Shown here: in pieces, positions 1 to 8,258 of the stretch | Layout: every line of letters starts with the position of its first letter | How positions within the stretch are numbered: the first letter of the stretch is position 1 | Source of the DNA: Phycisphaeraceae bacterium | Lineage (GTDB): Bacteria; Planctomycetota; Phycisphaerae; Phycisphaerales; Phycisphaeraceae | Assembly: GCA_029260695.1 (NCBI GenBank) | Contig: JAJDCT010000040.1 | Location: 1-12,703, forward strand | Reading direction: 5' to 3' | DNA length: 12,703 nucleotides | Program-made: the position numbers and the translations under genes | The notes under the pieces: model-generated | What the model was told of the DNA's origin: nothing | What the model saw: the letters and a program-made list of their open reading frames with translations, nothing else | Database searches by the model: none

Positions 1-570
1 GCCGTGCTTGACGCACTCGGCCAGCCCGCAGATGAAATCTCGCTTCGGCAGGGTCTTGAGCGTGTCGGTGTCGATCACAACCAGCACGGGCTGGTGGAAC
101 GCGCCGATGAGGTTCTTGCCCTGGGGCATGTTGACCCCGACCTTGCCGCCGACGGAGGCGTCGACCATGGCCAGCAGAGTCGTCGGGCACTGCACAAACG
201 GGACGCCGCGCAGGTAGCTGGCGGCAACGAACCCGCCGGTGTCTCCGACGATCCCGCCGCCCAAAGCAATAACGGGGCTGTTGCGTTCGAGGCGTTCGTC
301 CAACAGCTTGTGGTACAGGGCCTCAACCGTCGTGAGATTTTTGTGGTCTTCCCCGCTGGTCATGGTGGTGACAAGCGGGTCGTAGCCGGCTGCTTTGAGT
401 GATGCCTCGGCGACGGGTGCGTGGGTGTCGGTGATCTTGTCGTCGACGATGAGTGTGGCGCGGTCGTGGGGCGCGGCTTGCCGGACCATTTCGCCTAGCC
501 CGGACAGCAGCCCCGGGCCGATGTGGATCGGGTAGCGGTGATGGGGCAAAACTAGATCGACGGTCGCCAT
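1..570 (-). CDS. aroB: 3-dehydroquinate synthase, N-terminal part (cut by window edge)
   Basis: AroB converts DAHP to 3-dehydroquinate, the second step of the shikimate pathway, in the cytoplasm with NAD and a divalent metal. The frame stays open from ATG at 570 to the left edge, giving 190 residues, about half of the usual 360 or so. The NAD-binding glycine motif GGGIVGDTGGF lies at residues 104-114. The stretch PTTLLAMVDASVGGKVGVN follows at about 129-147, with KNLIGAFHQP after it. The segment LPKRDFICGLAECVKHG ends the visible part and contains the expected metal-ligand Glu at about 185. These are hallmark AroB motifs, so the call is firm. The start lies 17 nt after the stop of the upstream membrane protein gene on the same strand, which suggests co-transcription. 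The catalytic C-terminal half lies outside the window. Confidence 0.96.
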   Translation of the reverse strand, partial: MATVDLVLPHHRYPIHIGPGLLSGLGEMVRQAAPHDRATLIVDDKITDTHAPVAEASLKAAGYDPLVTTMTSGEDHKNLTTVEALYHKLLDERLERNSPVIALGGGIVGDTGGFVAASYLRGVPFVQCPTTLLAMVDASVGGKVGVNMPQGKNLIGAFHQPVLVVIDTDTLKTLPKRDFICGLAECVKHG

Positions 571-587
571 GCTGTCTCGCCTGGTGC

Positions 588-1355
588 TCAGGGTTCTCGG
601 TGTTGTTCGGCCAGACGGCGCAGGGCCTCGGCCGGGTCGTCGGGGAGCGGGTCACGGGCCTGCTCAGCGTCTGCACCCGACAGCATAACGTCATCGGCCG
701 ATCCTGCCGGGTGTCTGCCGTGGCTTGGATCATGGATCCGGGGCCTACTCAACCGCCGAACGTACAGATACACCACCGCCAGTGCCAGGAGCCCCCCCAC
801 CATCGGGAGGAACAAGAACACGGATAGGGGCGCATCTTCTGGGGTCTGCGATGCGCTGCGGGCGACGAATGTCAGGTAGCGTGTGGGTTGGCCGTCCTGG
901 TCCCGATCAGCCCAGACCTTGTAGAACCGGGCCGGGACACGGACATGCGCCCCGGTGCGTGGCGGTATCAATTCGTCGTTTGGATCTACGAAGTAAACCA
1001 CCGCAACCTGCTCGGGTTCATCATGCACGACCAGCACCCACTCGGTCAAGGCGTCGCCCCACGGGCCGTGTCGCACCAGGTCGTAGCGCCTAGCGCGGCC
1101 GGCGAACTTGCCTTCGATCAGACACACCTCGCCGCGACTGAATGCGGGGTCTGTCAGGAGCGCTTCGTAGTCGGGGACGGTCGCGCCGGCCTCGTCGTGA
1201 TCGCTCCAGCTCAGGGCGTTCTCGATAAGCGGGTACAGCGCCGCCTCGTCCAGCCGGGCGCTGTCGTCAACAGCGGTGTCCAACCGGGTGCGTTGCGCGT
1301 CGGTCAGCGGCGGCACGGCGACCACTATGGTCAGGATCAAGGCCAAGGCACTCAT
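588..1355 (-). CDS. Unknown protein with signal peptide and one C-terminal TM helix
   Basis: I do not recognise this family. From ATG at 1355 it is 255 residues. It has a hydrophobic N-terminal segment ([14 protein letters not shown], then PPLTDAQ) that looks like a signal peptide, and a soluble region of about 150 residues. One TM helix follows at about residues 175-198 ([20 protein letters not shown]), then a basic, charged tail of about 57 residues. This predicts an exported domain with a cytoplasmic tail. The soluble part has a beta-rich stretch ([19 protein letters not shown]) that could be a small barrel, but that is a guess. A longer frame reaches ATG at 1433, but the internal start puts the signal peptide at the N-terminus. 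A strong GGAGGT lies about 21 nt upstream of 1355, too far for a normal Shine-Dalgarno site, so the start is uncertain. It immediately precedes aroB. Confidence 0.75.
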   Translation of the reverse strand: MSALALILTIVVAVPPLTDAQRTRLDTAVDDSARLDEAALYPLIENALSWSDHDEAGATVPDYEALLTDPAFSRGEVCLIEGKFAGRARRYDLVRHGPWGDALTEWVLVVHDEPEQVAVVYFVDPNDELIPPRTGAHVRVPARFYKVWADRDQDGQPTRYLTFVARSASQTPEDAPLSVFLFLPMVGGLLALAVVYLYVRRLSRPRIHDPSHGRHPAGSADDVMLSGADAEQARDPLPDDPAEALRRLAEQHREP

Positions 1356-1436
1356 CCTGGCTATTCTAGACTTATCACCTCCAAAGTGTCCCGGGCCCCA
1401 GGCCGGCAATTCCGCTATCATCCACGTTTTCAAGGG

Positions 1437-1454
1437 GATTCCGGCCGCGGAATC
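1437..1454. other. Perfect short hairpin/palindrome upstream of guaA
   Basis: GATTCCG and CGGAATC form a perfect 7-bp inverted repeat around the 4-nt loop GCCG. It ends 34 nt before the guaA ATG, in the 133-bp region between the divergent membrane protein gene and guaA. It could be an operator for a dimeric regulator or a hairpin in the guaA leader. No T-tract follows, so it is not an intrinsic terminator. The symmetry is seen directly; the role is inference. Confidence 0.35.
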
Positions 1455-1488
1455 TCACACTCACGCCCCAAGACACGAACCACTTGAC

Positions 1489-3111
1489 ATGACCAGCGCC
1501 ACCGAATCTGAACAAGCCGTCCAGCCCCTGGAACTCCCCGCCGGCGTTGCCGGGCAGGTGGTCCCGATCGTGGACTTCGGTTCGCAGTATGTGCAATTGA
1601 TCGCCCGGCGGGTCCGCGAGGCCGGGGTGTACAGCCTGCTGGTCGGGCCGGATATCAGCCACGAGCAACTCATGGCCCTGAACCCGAGGGGGATCATCCT
1701 CTCGGGCGGGCCGAGTAGTGTTTACGAAGACGGCGCCCCGAGCTGCGATCCAAGGCTGTTCGAGCTGGGCGTACCAGTATTGGGGATCTGCTACGGGATG
1801 CAGGTCGGCTGTACGTTGTTGGGTGCCCAGGTGAAAAACGCGCAGGCCCGGGAGTACGGCGGGGTCAGGCTGAGCATCCACGACGCGTCGGACCTGCTGC
1901 GTGGTGTGCCGGCGAACACGACGGCCTGGATGAGTCACGGCGACCAGGTGCAGAGCCTGCCGGAAGAGTTTATCCCGCTGGCGGCGACCGGGAGCTGCCC
2001 CTACGCCGCGGTCCGGCACAAGAGCAAGCCGTTCTTCGGCGTGCAGTTCCACCCGGAGGTCACGCACACGCCCCACGGGTCGAACATCCTCACCAATTTT
2101 CTATTTAACATCTGCGGCTGCGACGGCTCCTGGCGGATGGCGAACTACCTGGACTGCGAGATCAAGCGCATCCGCGACACGGTCGGCGACAAACGCGTGA
2201 TCTGCGGGCTCTCCGGCGGGGTCGATTCCTCCGTGGTCGCCGCGATGCTCAGCAAAGCCATCGGCAAACAACTGACCTGCATCTTCGTGGACAACGGCCT
2301 GCTGCGCAAGGGCGAACGCGACCTGGTCGAATACACCTTCAAGGACCACTTCGACCTGGACCTGCGTGTCGTCGATGCGGCCGATGATTTTCTGGGCGAC
2401 CTCAAGGGCGTCACCGAACCGCAGGAGAAGCGTACCCTGATCGGCCACCGGTTTATCGAGGTATTCAAAGAAACGGCGAACCTTATCAACGCGGAGTCGG
2501 AGGGCGACAAGCCGCCGATCCAGTTCCTCGCACAGGGCACTTTGTATCCCGACGTGATCGAGTCCGGGCAGGGGTATTCCGGGGCGGCGGCGAACATCAA
2601 GCTGCACCACAACGTCGGTGGGCTGCCGGCGGAGCTTGGCTTCGACCTGGTCGAGCCGTTGCGGAACCTGTTTAAGGACGAGGTGCGCAAGCTCGGTGCT
2701 GTGCTTGGGCTGCCCGAGCAGATGGTCTGGCGTCACCCGTTCCCCGGGCCGGGGCTTGCGGTGCGTGTGCTCGGCGAGGTGACCGAGGAGCAGTTGGAAC
2801 TGGTCCGTGACGCGGATGAGATCCTGCTGGAAGAGATCGTCGCGAATAATCTGTATCAAAAGACCGCGCAGGTCTTCGCGGTGCTGCTGCCGGTGAAGGC
2901 GGTGGGCGTGATGGGCGACGGCCGGACCCACGAGCAGGTCGTCGCGATCCGTGCGGTGGAGAGCCAGGACTTCATGACCGCCGACTGGGCACGCATCCCC
3001 TACGACGTCCTGGCAACGATCAGCAACCGGATCATCAACGAGGTCCGCGGTGTGAACCGGGTGGTATACGACATCTCAAGCAAGCCGCCTGCGACGATAG
3101 AGTGGGAGTGA
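1489..3111 (+). CDS. guaA: GMP synthase (glutamine-hydrolysing)
   Basis: GuaA aminates XMP to GMP using glutamine and ATP, the last step of de novo GMP synthesis. The protein has 540 residues, close to the usual 510-540. The class I glutamine amidotransferase domain covers about residues 25-200, with DFGSQY near its start, nucleophile Cys101 in GICYGM, and His188 and Glu190 in QFHPEVTH. The ATP pyrophosphatase domain begins with the P-loop SGGVDSS at 242-248. The C-terminal dimerisation domain ends with the canonical [13 protein letters not shown]. The frame is open upstream to 1276, but ATG 1489 is chosen because only about 26 residues precede the conserved core and the upstream part overlaps the divergent gene. 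No clear Shine-Dalgarno site precedes it. No purine riboswitch is visible, and guaB is not adjacent. Confidence 0.98.
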   Translation: MTSATESEQAVQPLELPAGVAGQVVPIVDFGSQYVQLIARRVREAGVYSLLVGPDISHEQLMALNPRGIILSGGPSSVYEDGAPSCDPRLFELGVPVLGICYGMQVGCTLLGAQVKNAQAREYGGVRLSIHDASDLLRGVPANTTAWMSHGDQVQSLPEEFIPLAATGSCPYAAVRHKSKPFFGVQFHPEVTHTPHGSNILTNFLFNICGCDGSWRMANYLDCEIKRIRDTVGDKRVICGLSGGVDSSVVAAMLSKAIGKQLTCIFVDNGLLRKGERDLVEYTFKDHFDLDLRVVDAADDFLGDLKGVTEPQEKRTLIGHRFIEVFKETANLINAESEGDKPPIQFLAQGTLYPDVIESGQGYSGAAANIKLHHNVGGLPAELGFDLVEPLRNLFKDEVRKLGAVLGLPEQMVWRHPFPGPGLAVRVLGEVTEEQLELVRDADEILLEEIVANNLYQKTAQVFAVLLPVKAVGVMGDGRTHEQVVAIRAVESQDFMTADWARIPYDVLATISNRIINEVRGVNRVVYDISSKPPATIEWE

Positions 3112-3131
3112 ATCTGCCGGCGAGGTGTCGT

Positions 3132-3152
3132 GTGCCTGCGGATCTTAGGCAC
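3132..3152. terminator. Weak hairpin between convergent guaA and PilZ genes
   Basis: GTGCCT and AGGCAC form a 6-bp inverted repeat with a 9-nt loop, 20 nt after the guaA stop and overlapping the end of the PilZ gene. The position between convergent genes fits a bidirectional transcription stop. There is no T-tract on either side and the stem is short, so this is a weak call. Confidence 0.2.
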
Positions 3153-3606
3153 TTACAGAAATATCGCCCTCACCCTCACCCTCGGCTTCGCCCATAAATG
3201 CAGTGAGGTTGATCTCCTCGTGGAACTGCACGCCGACGTCATGAACGGTGCCTTGGACCAGACCGCAGCGCTTGACGACGCCATCTAGGCACACCACCTG
3301 GCCGTGACAATCTTTTAGGATCACACGGCACTCGCAGCCGACGTGGACGTATGAGCCGTGGATAAAACCGATCCCACCGGGGCTGAGGTCGCGTGAACGG
3401 ACGACGTACTTGGCCCACTCGCCGTCGGACTGCCTTACAGCGACGGCGATCTGTGCGAGCTTGCGGTAGGCGATCCGTTGGTGACGGCGCTGGCCCGTGA
3501 GGTACGGGTCGTGCTGGTCGAGTTTTTCAGACAGCGTCCGCCACTGCTCGTCGCTGAGGTGCAGTGTGTCGATGAGTTGGTTCGATCCGCCGGATTGTTT
3601 TGTCAC
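3145..3606 (-). CDS. PilZ-domain protein (putative c-di-GMP receptor)
   Basis: PilZ domains bind cyclic di-GMP and control motility, adhesion or exopolysaccharide output. From GTG at 3606 the protein has 153 residues. The binding motif is complete: RxxxR at residues 40-44 (RRHQR) and DxSxxG at 73-78 (DLSPGG), followed by strands such as GCECRVIL and VHDVGVQF typical of the PilZ barrel. About 38 residues precede the domain, and the C-terminus is acidic (GEAEGEGEG). The frame extends to ATG 3666. GTG 3606 is preferred because GGGAGG sits at normal Shine-Dalgarno distance just upstream, while ATG 3666 lacks one. There is no GGDEF, EAL or other output domain, so it probably works by binding a partner. 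Its target cannot be told from the neighbours. Confidence 0.87.
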   Translation of the reverse strand: MTKQSGGSNQLIDTLHLSDEQWRTLSEKLDQHDPYLTGQRRHQRIAYRKLAQIAVAVRQSDGEWAKYVVRSRDLSPGGIGFIHGSYVHVGCECRVILKDCHGQVVCLDGVVKRCGLVQGTVHDVGVQFHEEINLTAFMGEAEGEGEGDISVSA

Positions 3607-3799
3607 CGCTGCCTCCCTCGCCAAGTTAACCGCCCCGATGAAGAATCGGCGTAATCCGTGTAGCACATCATTCGGGTGTGAGCGAATAGCGCCACCCTAC
3701 GGATGGCTGATAATCCGCTTATTTCTACGACTTGAGTCATCGGATCAGCTACAATCCAACCCTTAGGCAGACGCGCCAAGTACCAAACACACCCGGACC

Positions 3800-3804
3800 A
3801 GGAG
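3800..3804 (+). promoter_or_regulatory. Ribosome binding site that points to an ATC start
   Basis: AGGAG is followed by 7 nt and then ATC at 3812. That spacing is ideal for a Shine-Dalgarno site, and no ATG, GTG or TTG lies in frame nearby. It supports starting the downstream lipoprotein gene at 3812. A possible -10 box TACAAT lies at 3750-3755, about 45 nt further upstream, without a clear -35. Confidence 0.5.
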
Positions 3805-3811
3805 CCGCCCT

Positions 3812-4813
3812 ATCGACACCCGACGAAGCAGAAGACTGGGGATTGGTTTAGCCGTACTGGTCGCCGCGATATTGTTGCTACACCCCGGGTGCGCCCCCGC
3901 TTCCGGCACCCGGCAACAGCGAGCCGTAACGCCCCCCACCCAATCGGCCCATTTCTCCGTCAAACGGCCTGACCAGCTGCCCGAGGCTTTGAAGATCCAA
4001 TTGCGCCCGCATCGAGGCTATCTGTTCGCCCGCACGCAGATCGACGGCCGAGACGCGGGGCTATTCATGTTCGACACCGGCAGCAACCTCAACGTCATCT
4101 CCACAGGCGTCGCCGGCAGGCTGGGGCTACCGACCGTGGGGAGCAGTCAGGCGACGGGTGTGGGCGGGACACAGGCGTTTGAGTACCGATCGACCCAAAG
4201 CCTGGAGTTTGGCGGGGTGGATATGGCGGGGAACAAACTCGCGGCGATCAGCCTGCACCCGATGAGTAGCGCCCTTGGGACCAGCGTCTCGGGGCTGATC
4301 GGTATCCGCGCGCTGGCGGGCCTGCCGTTCACACTCGACTACACCGACTTCACGTTGACGATCTATCGGCGTGACACGTTCACCCCCCCACTCGACGCGC
4401 CGGTCTTCCCCGCGAGGTTCGACTTCGGCCTGCCCGTGGTCGCCGCGGAGGTCGGCAACGGCCACAAGATCTGGCTCATCCTCGACAGTGGTGCGGACAA
4501 CGAACTGACCCTGCCATTAAAGTGCCTGAAGGACTGGCCAGAGATCGTCTCGGTGTCTGGCAGCGGCGCGGGGGCGAGCTCGGGTATCGGCGGCTCGGTC
4601 GCCAGCACACGCACCTGGTTGGGGTCGCTGGAAGTATTCGGGCTTACGCTCAAGAACACCCCGGTGACATTCGAGCAGGCCCCCGCCAGCTTCGCACGCC
4701 AGCCAAGGCCGATCGGGCGCATCGGCGGAGCGCTACTCAAGAATTTCCGGCTCACGATCGACTCAAGGCGAGGCCAGATCTGGGCCCAGTGGCTTCCCGC
4801 TGGCGCCGAATAG
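3812..4813 (+). CDS. Retropepsin-like aspartic protease, probable lipoprotein, ATC start
   Basis: The protein is predicted to be an exported aspartic peptidase. Two catalytic-type motifs are present, FDTGS (Asp88) and LDSGA (Asp225), each followed by a hydrophobic stretch. This suggests two retropepsin-like lobes in one chain of 333 residues. The DNA is open from 3767. The first ordinary start codon in frame is TTG 3872, which would cut off an obvious signal peptide. Starting at ATC 3812, with AGGAG 7 nt upstream, gives a basic n-region (DTRRSRR), a hydrophobic core (LGIGLAVLVAAILLL) and Cys27 in LHPGC, like a lipoprotein signal. The lipobox is imperfect, with His at -3. Either the start is non-canonical or a base is wrong here. 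A CTG at 3836 is another option but loses the basic region. The substrate is unknown. A hairpin follows the stop, then the four-helix-bundle gene. Confidence 0.8.
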   Translation: MDTRRSRRLGIGLAVLVAAILLLHPGCAPASGTRQQRAVTPPTQSAHFSVKRPDQLPEALKIQLRPHRGYLFARTQIDGRDAGLFMFDTGSNLNVISTGVAGRLGLPTVGSSQATGVGGTQAFEYRSTQSLEFGGVDMAGNKLAAISLHPMSSALGTSVSGLIGIRALAGLPFTLDYTDFTLTIYRRDTFTPPLDAPVFPARFDFGLPVVAAEVGNGHKIWLILDSGADNELTLPLKCLKDWPEIVSVSGSGAGASSGIGGSVASTRTWLGSLEVFGLTLKNTPVTFEQAPASFARQPRPIGRIGGALLKNFRLTIDSRRGQIWAQWLPAGAE

Positions 4814-4816
4814 CCC

Positions 4817-4842
4817 GTCCGATAACGGTTGTTAGATCGGAC
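4817..4842 (+). terminator. Hairpin directly after the protease gene
   Basis: GTCCGAT and ATCGGAC form a perfect 7-bp stem with a 12-nt loop, 3 nt after the protease stop codon. No T-run follows, so it may be a weak or factor-assisted terminator, or a 3'-end stabiliser. It lies between the protease gene and the four-helix-bundle gene. Confidence 0.3.
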
Positions 4843-4919
4843 CCCGCCGCAACCCAACACCCCGTGGAGCCGATAGGGGTTGTGACGGCTGTCTCTTCGA
4901 CACCGCCACCGGTGAAGCC

Positions 4920-5327
4920 ATGGCCCATGAGCCCTTTGAAAAACTGGTTGTCTGGCAGCGTTCGATCGAACTGGTCGAGACGGTGTACCGATTGACACGC
5001 GACTTCCCTGCCGATGAGAAGTCCGGGCTCGCGGCCACATTACGCCGGAGCGTGGCGGGGGTCCCCGCCAAGATCGCCGACGCGGACGGGCAGGACGACC
5101 CGGATAAGATCAGGCAGAGCTTCGCCGGGGCCCGCGGGATGATCCGTGAGTTGCAGACGTATGCTGTGATTTGCCGACGGATGCGGTTCCTGGGGCACTT
5201 CAATTACATATCGCTGCGCCGGAGGCTGCGGAAGATCGACCGTATGCTCATGGCTGAGATCGGCCTGCTGACCCCCGACCAAGCGGAGGTCAGACCGATC
5301 AAACCCACGCTTCGGCGTTCGGCGTAG
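4920..5327 (+). CDS. Four-helix-bundle protein (23S rRNA intervening-sequence family)
   Basis: This family was first found encoded in intervening sequences of 23S rRNA genes and is widespread as stand-alone genes. It forms a pentameric bundle, and its function is poorly known. The 135-residue protein shows the family pattern: FEKLVVWQRSIELVETVYRL at the start, FPADEKSGLAATLRRS in the second helix, then VPAKIAD where most members have IPANIAEG. Amphipathic helices with RELQTYAVICRRMRFL follow. No rRNA sequence is nearby, so this is the free-standing form. No reverse transcriptase or variable repeat is present, so it is not the Avd partner of a diversity-generating retroelement. GGTGA just before ATG 4920 is a weak ribosome binding site. 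It may be co-transcribed with the upstream protease, across 106 bp that contain a hairpin. Confidence 0.87.
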   Translation: MAHEPFEKLVVWQRSIELVETVYRLTRDFPADEKSGLAATLRRSVAGVPAKIADADGQDDPDKIRQSFAGARGMIRELQTYAVICRRMRFLGHFNYISLRRRLRKIDRMLMAEIGLLTPDQAEVRPIKPTLRRSA

Positions 5328-5381
5328 CAGCCCATCCGCCATTACCGCTGCGACCAAGAGCCCCGAGGTAAAACGCTGTGC

Positions 5382-6965
5382 CTAGGCCCGGCGTCTTGAA
5401 CGTGAGCGGCCCAGTGCCAACACCCCGGCGACAGACATCAGAGCGGCGCTGGCGGGCTCGGGGACGGCCGCCACGACCGCCGTCGCGGGCTGACTCTCAG
5501 AGAAAAGCCCGCCGATTTCTCTATCGCCGCCTAATAATGAGACTCCCTGTGGGACACTCACGAACGTTTCTAAGAAGATATCGGTCTCTCCGTTGGCTGA
5601 CCGTGCCGTCCAAACGATGTTGTCGCCGCTGATCTGCGGAGCGAAGTCGTCCACATCGTTGTCTGTCACCTGCCGGAGCACCCCGCCGACGATGTCATAG
5701 GCGAAGATCTCAAGGTCCCAATCAGCTCGTAGCGGGGCGCTCGTGTCCAGCATCTGCCAGATGAGGGTATTGCCATCGATCTGCAGACCCTCGATCCCCT
5801 GACCGTCTGTGACCAGGATGTCGGTCAGCGTGTCCAGATCGAAAAGACGCAATTCCGTTATCTCAGTAGGCCATGGCTGAGGCGGAAAAACACTCGTAAC
5901 CGGTAAACTTAACGGGTTTATGAACGATCTGTTAAAAGCGACATACTGATCCGAGAGGACGGACTGGAAGTCTCTGTGAAACCCAAGCGACGGGTCGTCT
6001 CCGACTGTGATCGTCGTATCTGAAACGATGTCGTACACCCTCACCCGGCTCTCGAACCCGGAAAAGCTCAGGTCGACATCTCCGAATGACCCGATAAGAG
6101 ATGAAGAGTTCTTGGCCTGCGAGGTCACATACTTCACATATCGCCCTGCGAGCTCGATATTGACCGGCGCGTCGGCGGCGAGGGTCCGGGTCTCGCCCGT
6201 TCGGATATGACGCAACACCACTTCGTCTTGCGAGAGCGTCGTCCAACCGGCCCAATGGCGGCCCATCGCCACGGCCAAGGCGTTTGTTGCGCCATTTATC
6301 CGCTTGATCCGCTGACGCCTGCCGTGCTGGCCGTTGGACCAGAAGATATCGAACCCCGGTGAGAGCGTAAAACCCGTGCTCCCGCGTGGGATCTTCTTGC
6401 TCAGCCAAACCATGCCGTGGTCCGGGTTGTCGGCCAACTGAACCTCAGTTTCGAACCGGTTGTTGTGGGTAAGCTGGAGACCACCTCGGAAGATCTCGCG
6501 TCTTCTGTTAGCGCGGTTGCCGGACCTGATGAGGTCAAAGGCCGGCTGAAAGGTTGTTTTATCGACGGCACGAATAAACGGGTTCCCCAAATATAAGCCG
6601 AAGTTCGGATCTGCAGCGCCGCTGACCCACACGCTCGGCGCGTACAACCTCTCGTCCAGATTGTTCCTGGTCAGACGGGATATGCTGTCCGAACTGACGT
6701 GGGAATAGAACAACTCCACGTCGCCCTGGTCACCGCCGAAGCGCTCCCAGTAGACCGTGCCCCTCGCCGAAATGAAGGGCCTGGCATCCCTGACGTTGTT
6801 ATTTGTCAGCCGGCGGACCTGATGGAACCTCGTCACGGGGCCCGTCGTGGGCCGATTATCGCCCGGCACAAGGACAATCGCCCCCAAGGCCCCATCACAG
6901 ACCAGAGTAAAAACGAAAGACGCCGCGATCAGCAGCACGCAAGATCGGACGATCCTTGATGGCAT
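5382..6965 (-). CDS. Secreted PEP-CTERM protein with TolB-like beta-propeller repeats
   Basis: This is an exported protein carrying the sorting tag used by exosortase systems. It has 527 residues. The N-terminal signal peptide is at about 1-29 (SCVLLIAASFVFTLV, then ALGA). The C-terminus has VPEP at 501-504, a short hydrophobic stretch (ALMSVAGVLALG) and the basic end RSRSRRRA, the full PEP-CTERM pattern. Between them are repeated blade-like units such as DARPFISARGTVYWER, RLYAPSVWVSG and DDFAPQISGDNIVWTAR, as in TolB/WD40-like propellers. No catalytic motif is visible, so a binding or surface-structural role is inferred. No exosortase gene is in the window, so sorting would be done in trans. 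A possible promoter lies in the AT-rich gap shared with the divergent reductase gene. The Shine-Dalgarno site is weak. Confidence 0.92.
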   Translation of the reverse strand: MPSRIVRSCVLLIAASFVFTLVCDGALGAIVLVPGDNRPTTGPVTRFHQVRRLTNNNVRDARPFISARGTVYWERFGGDQGDVELFYSHVSSDSISRLTRNNLDERLYAPSVWVSGAADPNFGLYLGNPFIRAVDKTTFQPAFDLIRSGNRANRRREIFRGGLQLTHNNRFETEVQLADNPDHGMVWLSKKIPRGSTGFTLSPGFDIFWSNGQHGRRQRIKRINGATNALAVAMGRHWAGWTTLSQDEVVLRHIRTGETRTLAADAPVNIELAGRYVKYVTSQAKNSSSLIGSFGDVDLSFSGFESRVRVYDIVSDTTITVGDDPSLGFHRDFQSVLSDQYVAFNRSFINPLSLPVTSVFPPQPWPTEITELRLFDLDTLTDILVTDGQGIEGLQIDGNTLIWQMLDTSAPLRADWDLEIFAYDIVGGVLRQVTDNDVDDFAPQISGDNIVWTARSANGETDIFLETFVSVPQGVSLLGGDREIGGLFSESQPATAVVAAVPEPASAALMSVAGVLALGRSRSRRRA

Positions 6966-7002
6966 GGCAATGACCCCAAAAAAGTACTACGGAATTGCAA
7001 CA

Positions 7003-7031
7003 ATATTACCTCGTTGCGGGGGTAAATACAA
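7003..7031 (-). promoter_or_regulatory. Possible sigma70-type promoter for the PEP-CTERM gene
   Basis: On the minus strand, TTGTAT (7026-7031) and TAATAT (7003-7008) are 17 bp apart, with the -10 box about 38 bp upstream of the PEP-CTERM start. The surrounding 140-bp divergent gap is clearly AT-richer than the flanking genes. The -35 match is poor, so this is tentative. Confidence 0.35.
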
Positions 7032-7105
7032 TGAATCCGGGATTTATGTAACCAAAATTGTTGGGTTTGTGGGTCTCGTAGGGTCGCCGGTACGATGCAA
7101 CCGTT

Positions 7106-8182
7106 ATGAACACTAGCATCGGGACAGACATTTTGATCGTCGGGGCCGGCCCGATCGGGCTGGAGCTGGCGGTGGTGCTCAAGACGATGGGGGTGAGCTA
7201 CGAACACGTCGACGCGGGGCAGGTCGGGCAGACGATCAGCTGGTACCCCAGGCAGGTACGGTTTTTTTCGAGCCCGGAGCGGATCGCGATCGCCGGGGTG
7301 CCGGTGGGCAATAGCGACCAGGAGAAGGCGACCCGCGAGCAGTACCTGGCTTACCTGCGGGGCATCGTCCAGCAGTTCGGGCTGGTGATCCACACCTACG
7401 AACGGGTGATGGAGCTTGTGAAAAACGAAGAAGGGTTTGCTGTGCATACCCGCCGGGGCAGCGAGCCACGCTTGTACCAGGCCCGGCACGTCGTGATGGC
7501 GGTCGGCGACCTGCACCACCCACAGAAACTGAATATCCCGGGTGAAGACCTCGCCCACGTCAGCCACTACTTCGACGAGCCGCACAGGTACTTCGCTCAG
7601 AAGCTGTTGATCGTGGGTGGGCGTAACTCCGCCGTCGAGACCGCGATCAGGTGTAGCCGGGCGGGGGCACAAGTCACACTGTCGTACCGGCGGGAGCGGT
7701 TTGACGAGACCTCCATCAAGTACTGGCTGCTGCCGGAGATCTTGTCACTGATCAAGTCCGGGCATGTGACGTACCTGCCCAATACCGCGCCGACACGCAT
7801 CTGCGACACACACGCCCGGCTGGCCCGGACAGACGCGGACGGCCAGATTATGACAGAAGGCGGCGACCCGATAGACGTACCCGCCGACTTTGTGCTGCTG
7901 CTGACGGGGTACCGGATGGATACGTCGCTGCTGGAATCTGCGGGCGTCGAACTGGTCGGAGAAAACCAGGGGCCCAGGTTTGATCCAGACACGATGATGA
8001 CCGACGTGCCGGGGCTGTACGTTGCAGGGACCGCGGCGGCGGGGACGCAGAAAAACTTCCGGCTGTTCATCGAGAACTGCCACCAACACGTCACAAAAAT
8101 AGTGAAGGCCATCACCGGCCAGGCACCACCGGCGGGGATGGTCAACGACGCGGCGAAGACCTACGACCTGCCGGAGAGTTGA
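7106..8182 (+). CDS. YpdA-like FAD/NAD(P)-dependent oxidoreductase
   Basis: The protein resembles YpdA, the putative bacillithiol disulfide reductase, a flavoprotein related to thioredoxin reductase. It has 358 residues. The N-terminal FAD-binding motif is [13 protein letters not shown] (GxGxxG at residues 13-18). A second dinucleotide motif, [10 protein letters not shown], lies at about 169-178 and would bind NAD(P)H. The FAD-contact stretch near the C-terminus is [12 protein letters not shown]. No CxxC is present, unlike classical thioredoxin reductase, which agrees with the YpdA group. Whether this organism makes bacillithiol cannot be seen here, so the substrate is open. ATG 7106 has no Shine-Dalgarno site. 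A possible promoter (TTGTGG 7067, TACGAT 7091) would place the transcript start within a few nt of the ATG, making a leaderless mRNA. The GlcG-family gene follows 76 bp downstream on the same strand. Confidence 0.85.
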   Translation: MNTSIGTDILIVGAGPIGLELAVVLKTMGVSYEHVDAGQVGQTISWYPRQVRFFSSPERIAIAGVPVGNSDQEKATREQYLAYLRGIVQQFGLVIHTYERVMELVKNEEGFAVHTRRGSEPRLYQARHVVMAVGDLHHPQKLNIPGEDLAHVSHYFDEPHRYFAQKLLIVGGRNSAVETAIRCSRAGAQVTLSYRRERFDETSIKYWLLPEILSLIKSGHVTYLPNTAPTRICDTHARLARTDADGQIMTEGGDPIDVPADFVLLLTGYRMDTSLLESAGVELVGENQGPRFDPDTMMTDVPGLYVAGTAAAGTQKNFRLFIENCHQHVTKIVKAITGQAPPAGMVNDAAKTYDLPES

Positions 8183-8258
8183 CCGCTGCTGGCCCGAAGG
8201 TACGCTCTGCCAGACAAAGACATCACTACGATACGATCCGACACACAGGAGATACACC

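Noticed and set aside
1356..1488. Purine riboswitch upstream of guaA
   Set aside because: The region is too short and GC-rich, and shows none of the conserved junction sequences; only a simple hairpin is present.
2101..2931. Long minus-strand open frame opposite guaA
   Set aside because: It is antisense to a conserved enzyme and shows no recognisable protein features; it is a by-product of GC-rich codon use.
3872..3874. TTG as the start of the aspartic protease
   Set aside because: It would fall inside the hydrophobic core of the signal peptide and has no Shine-Dalgarno site.
4920..5327. Accessory protein (Avd) of a diversity-generating retroelement
   Set aside because: No reverse transcriptase, template repeat or variable repeat is found in the window.
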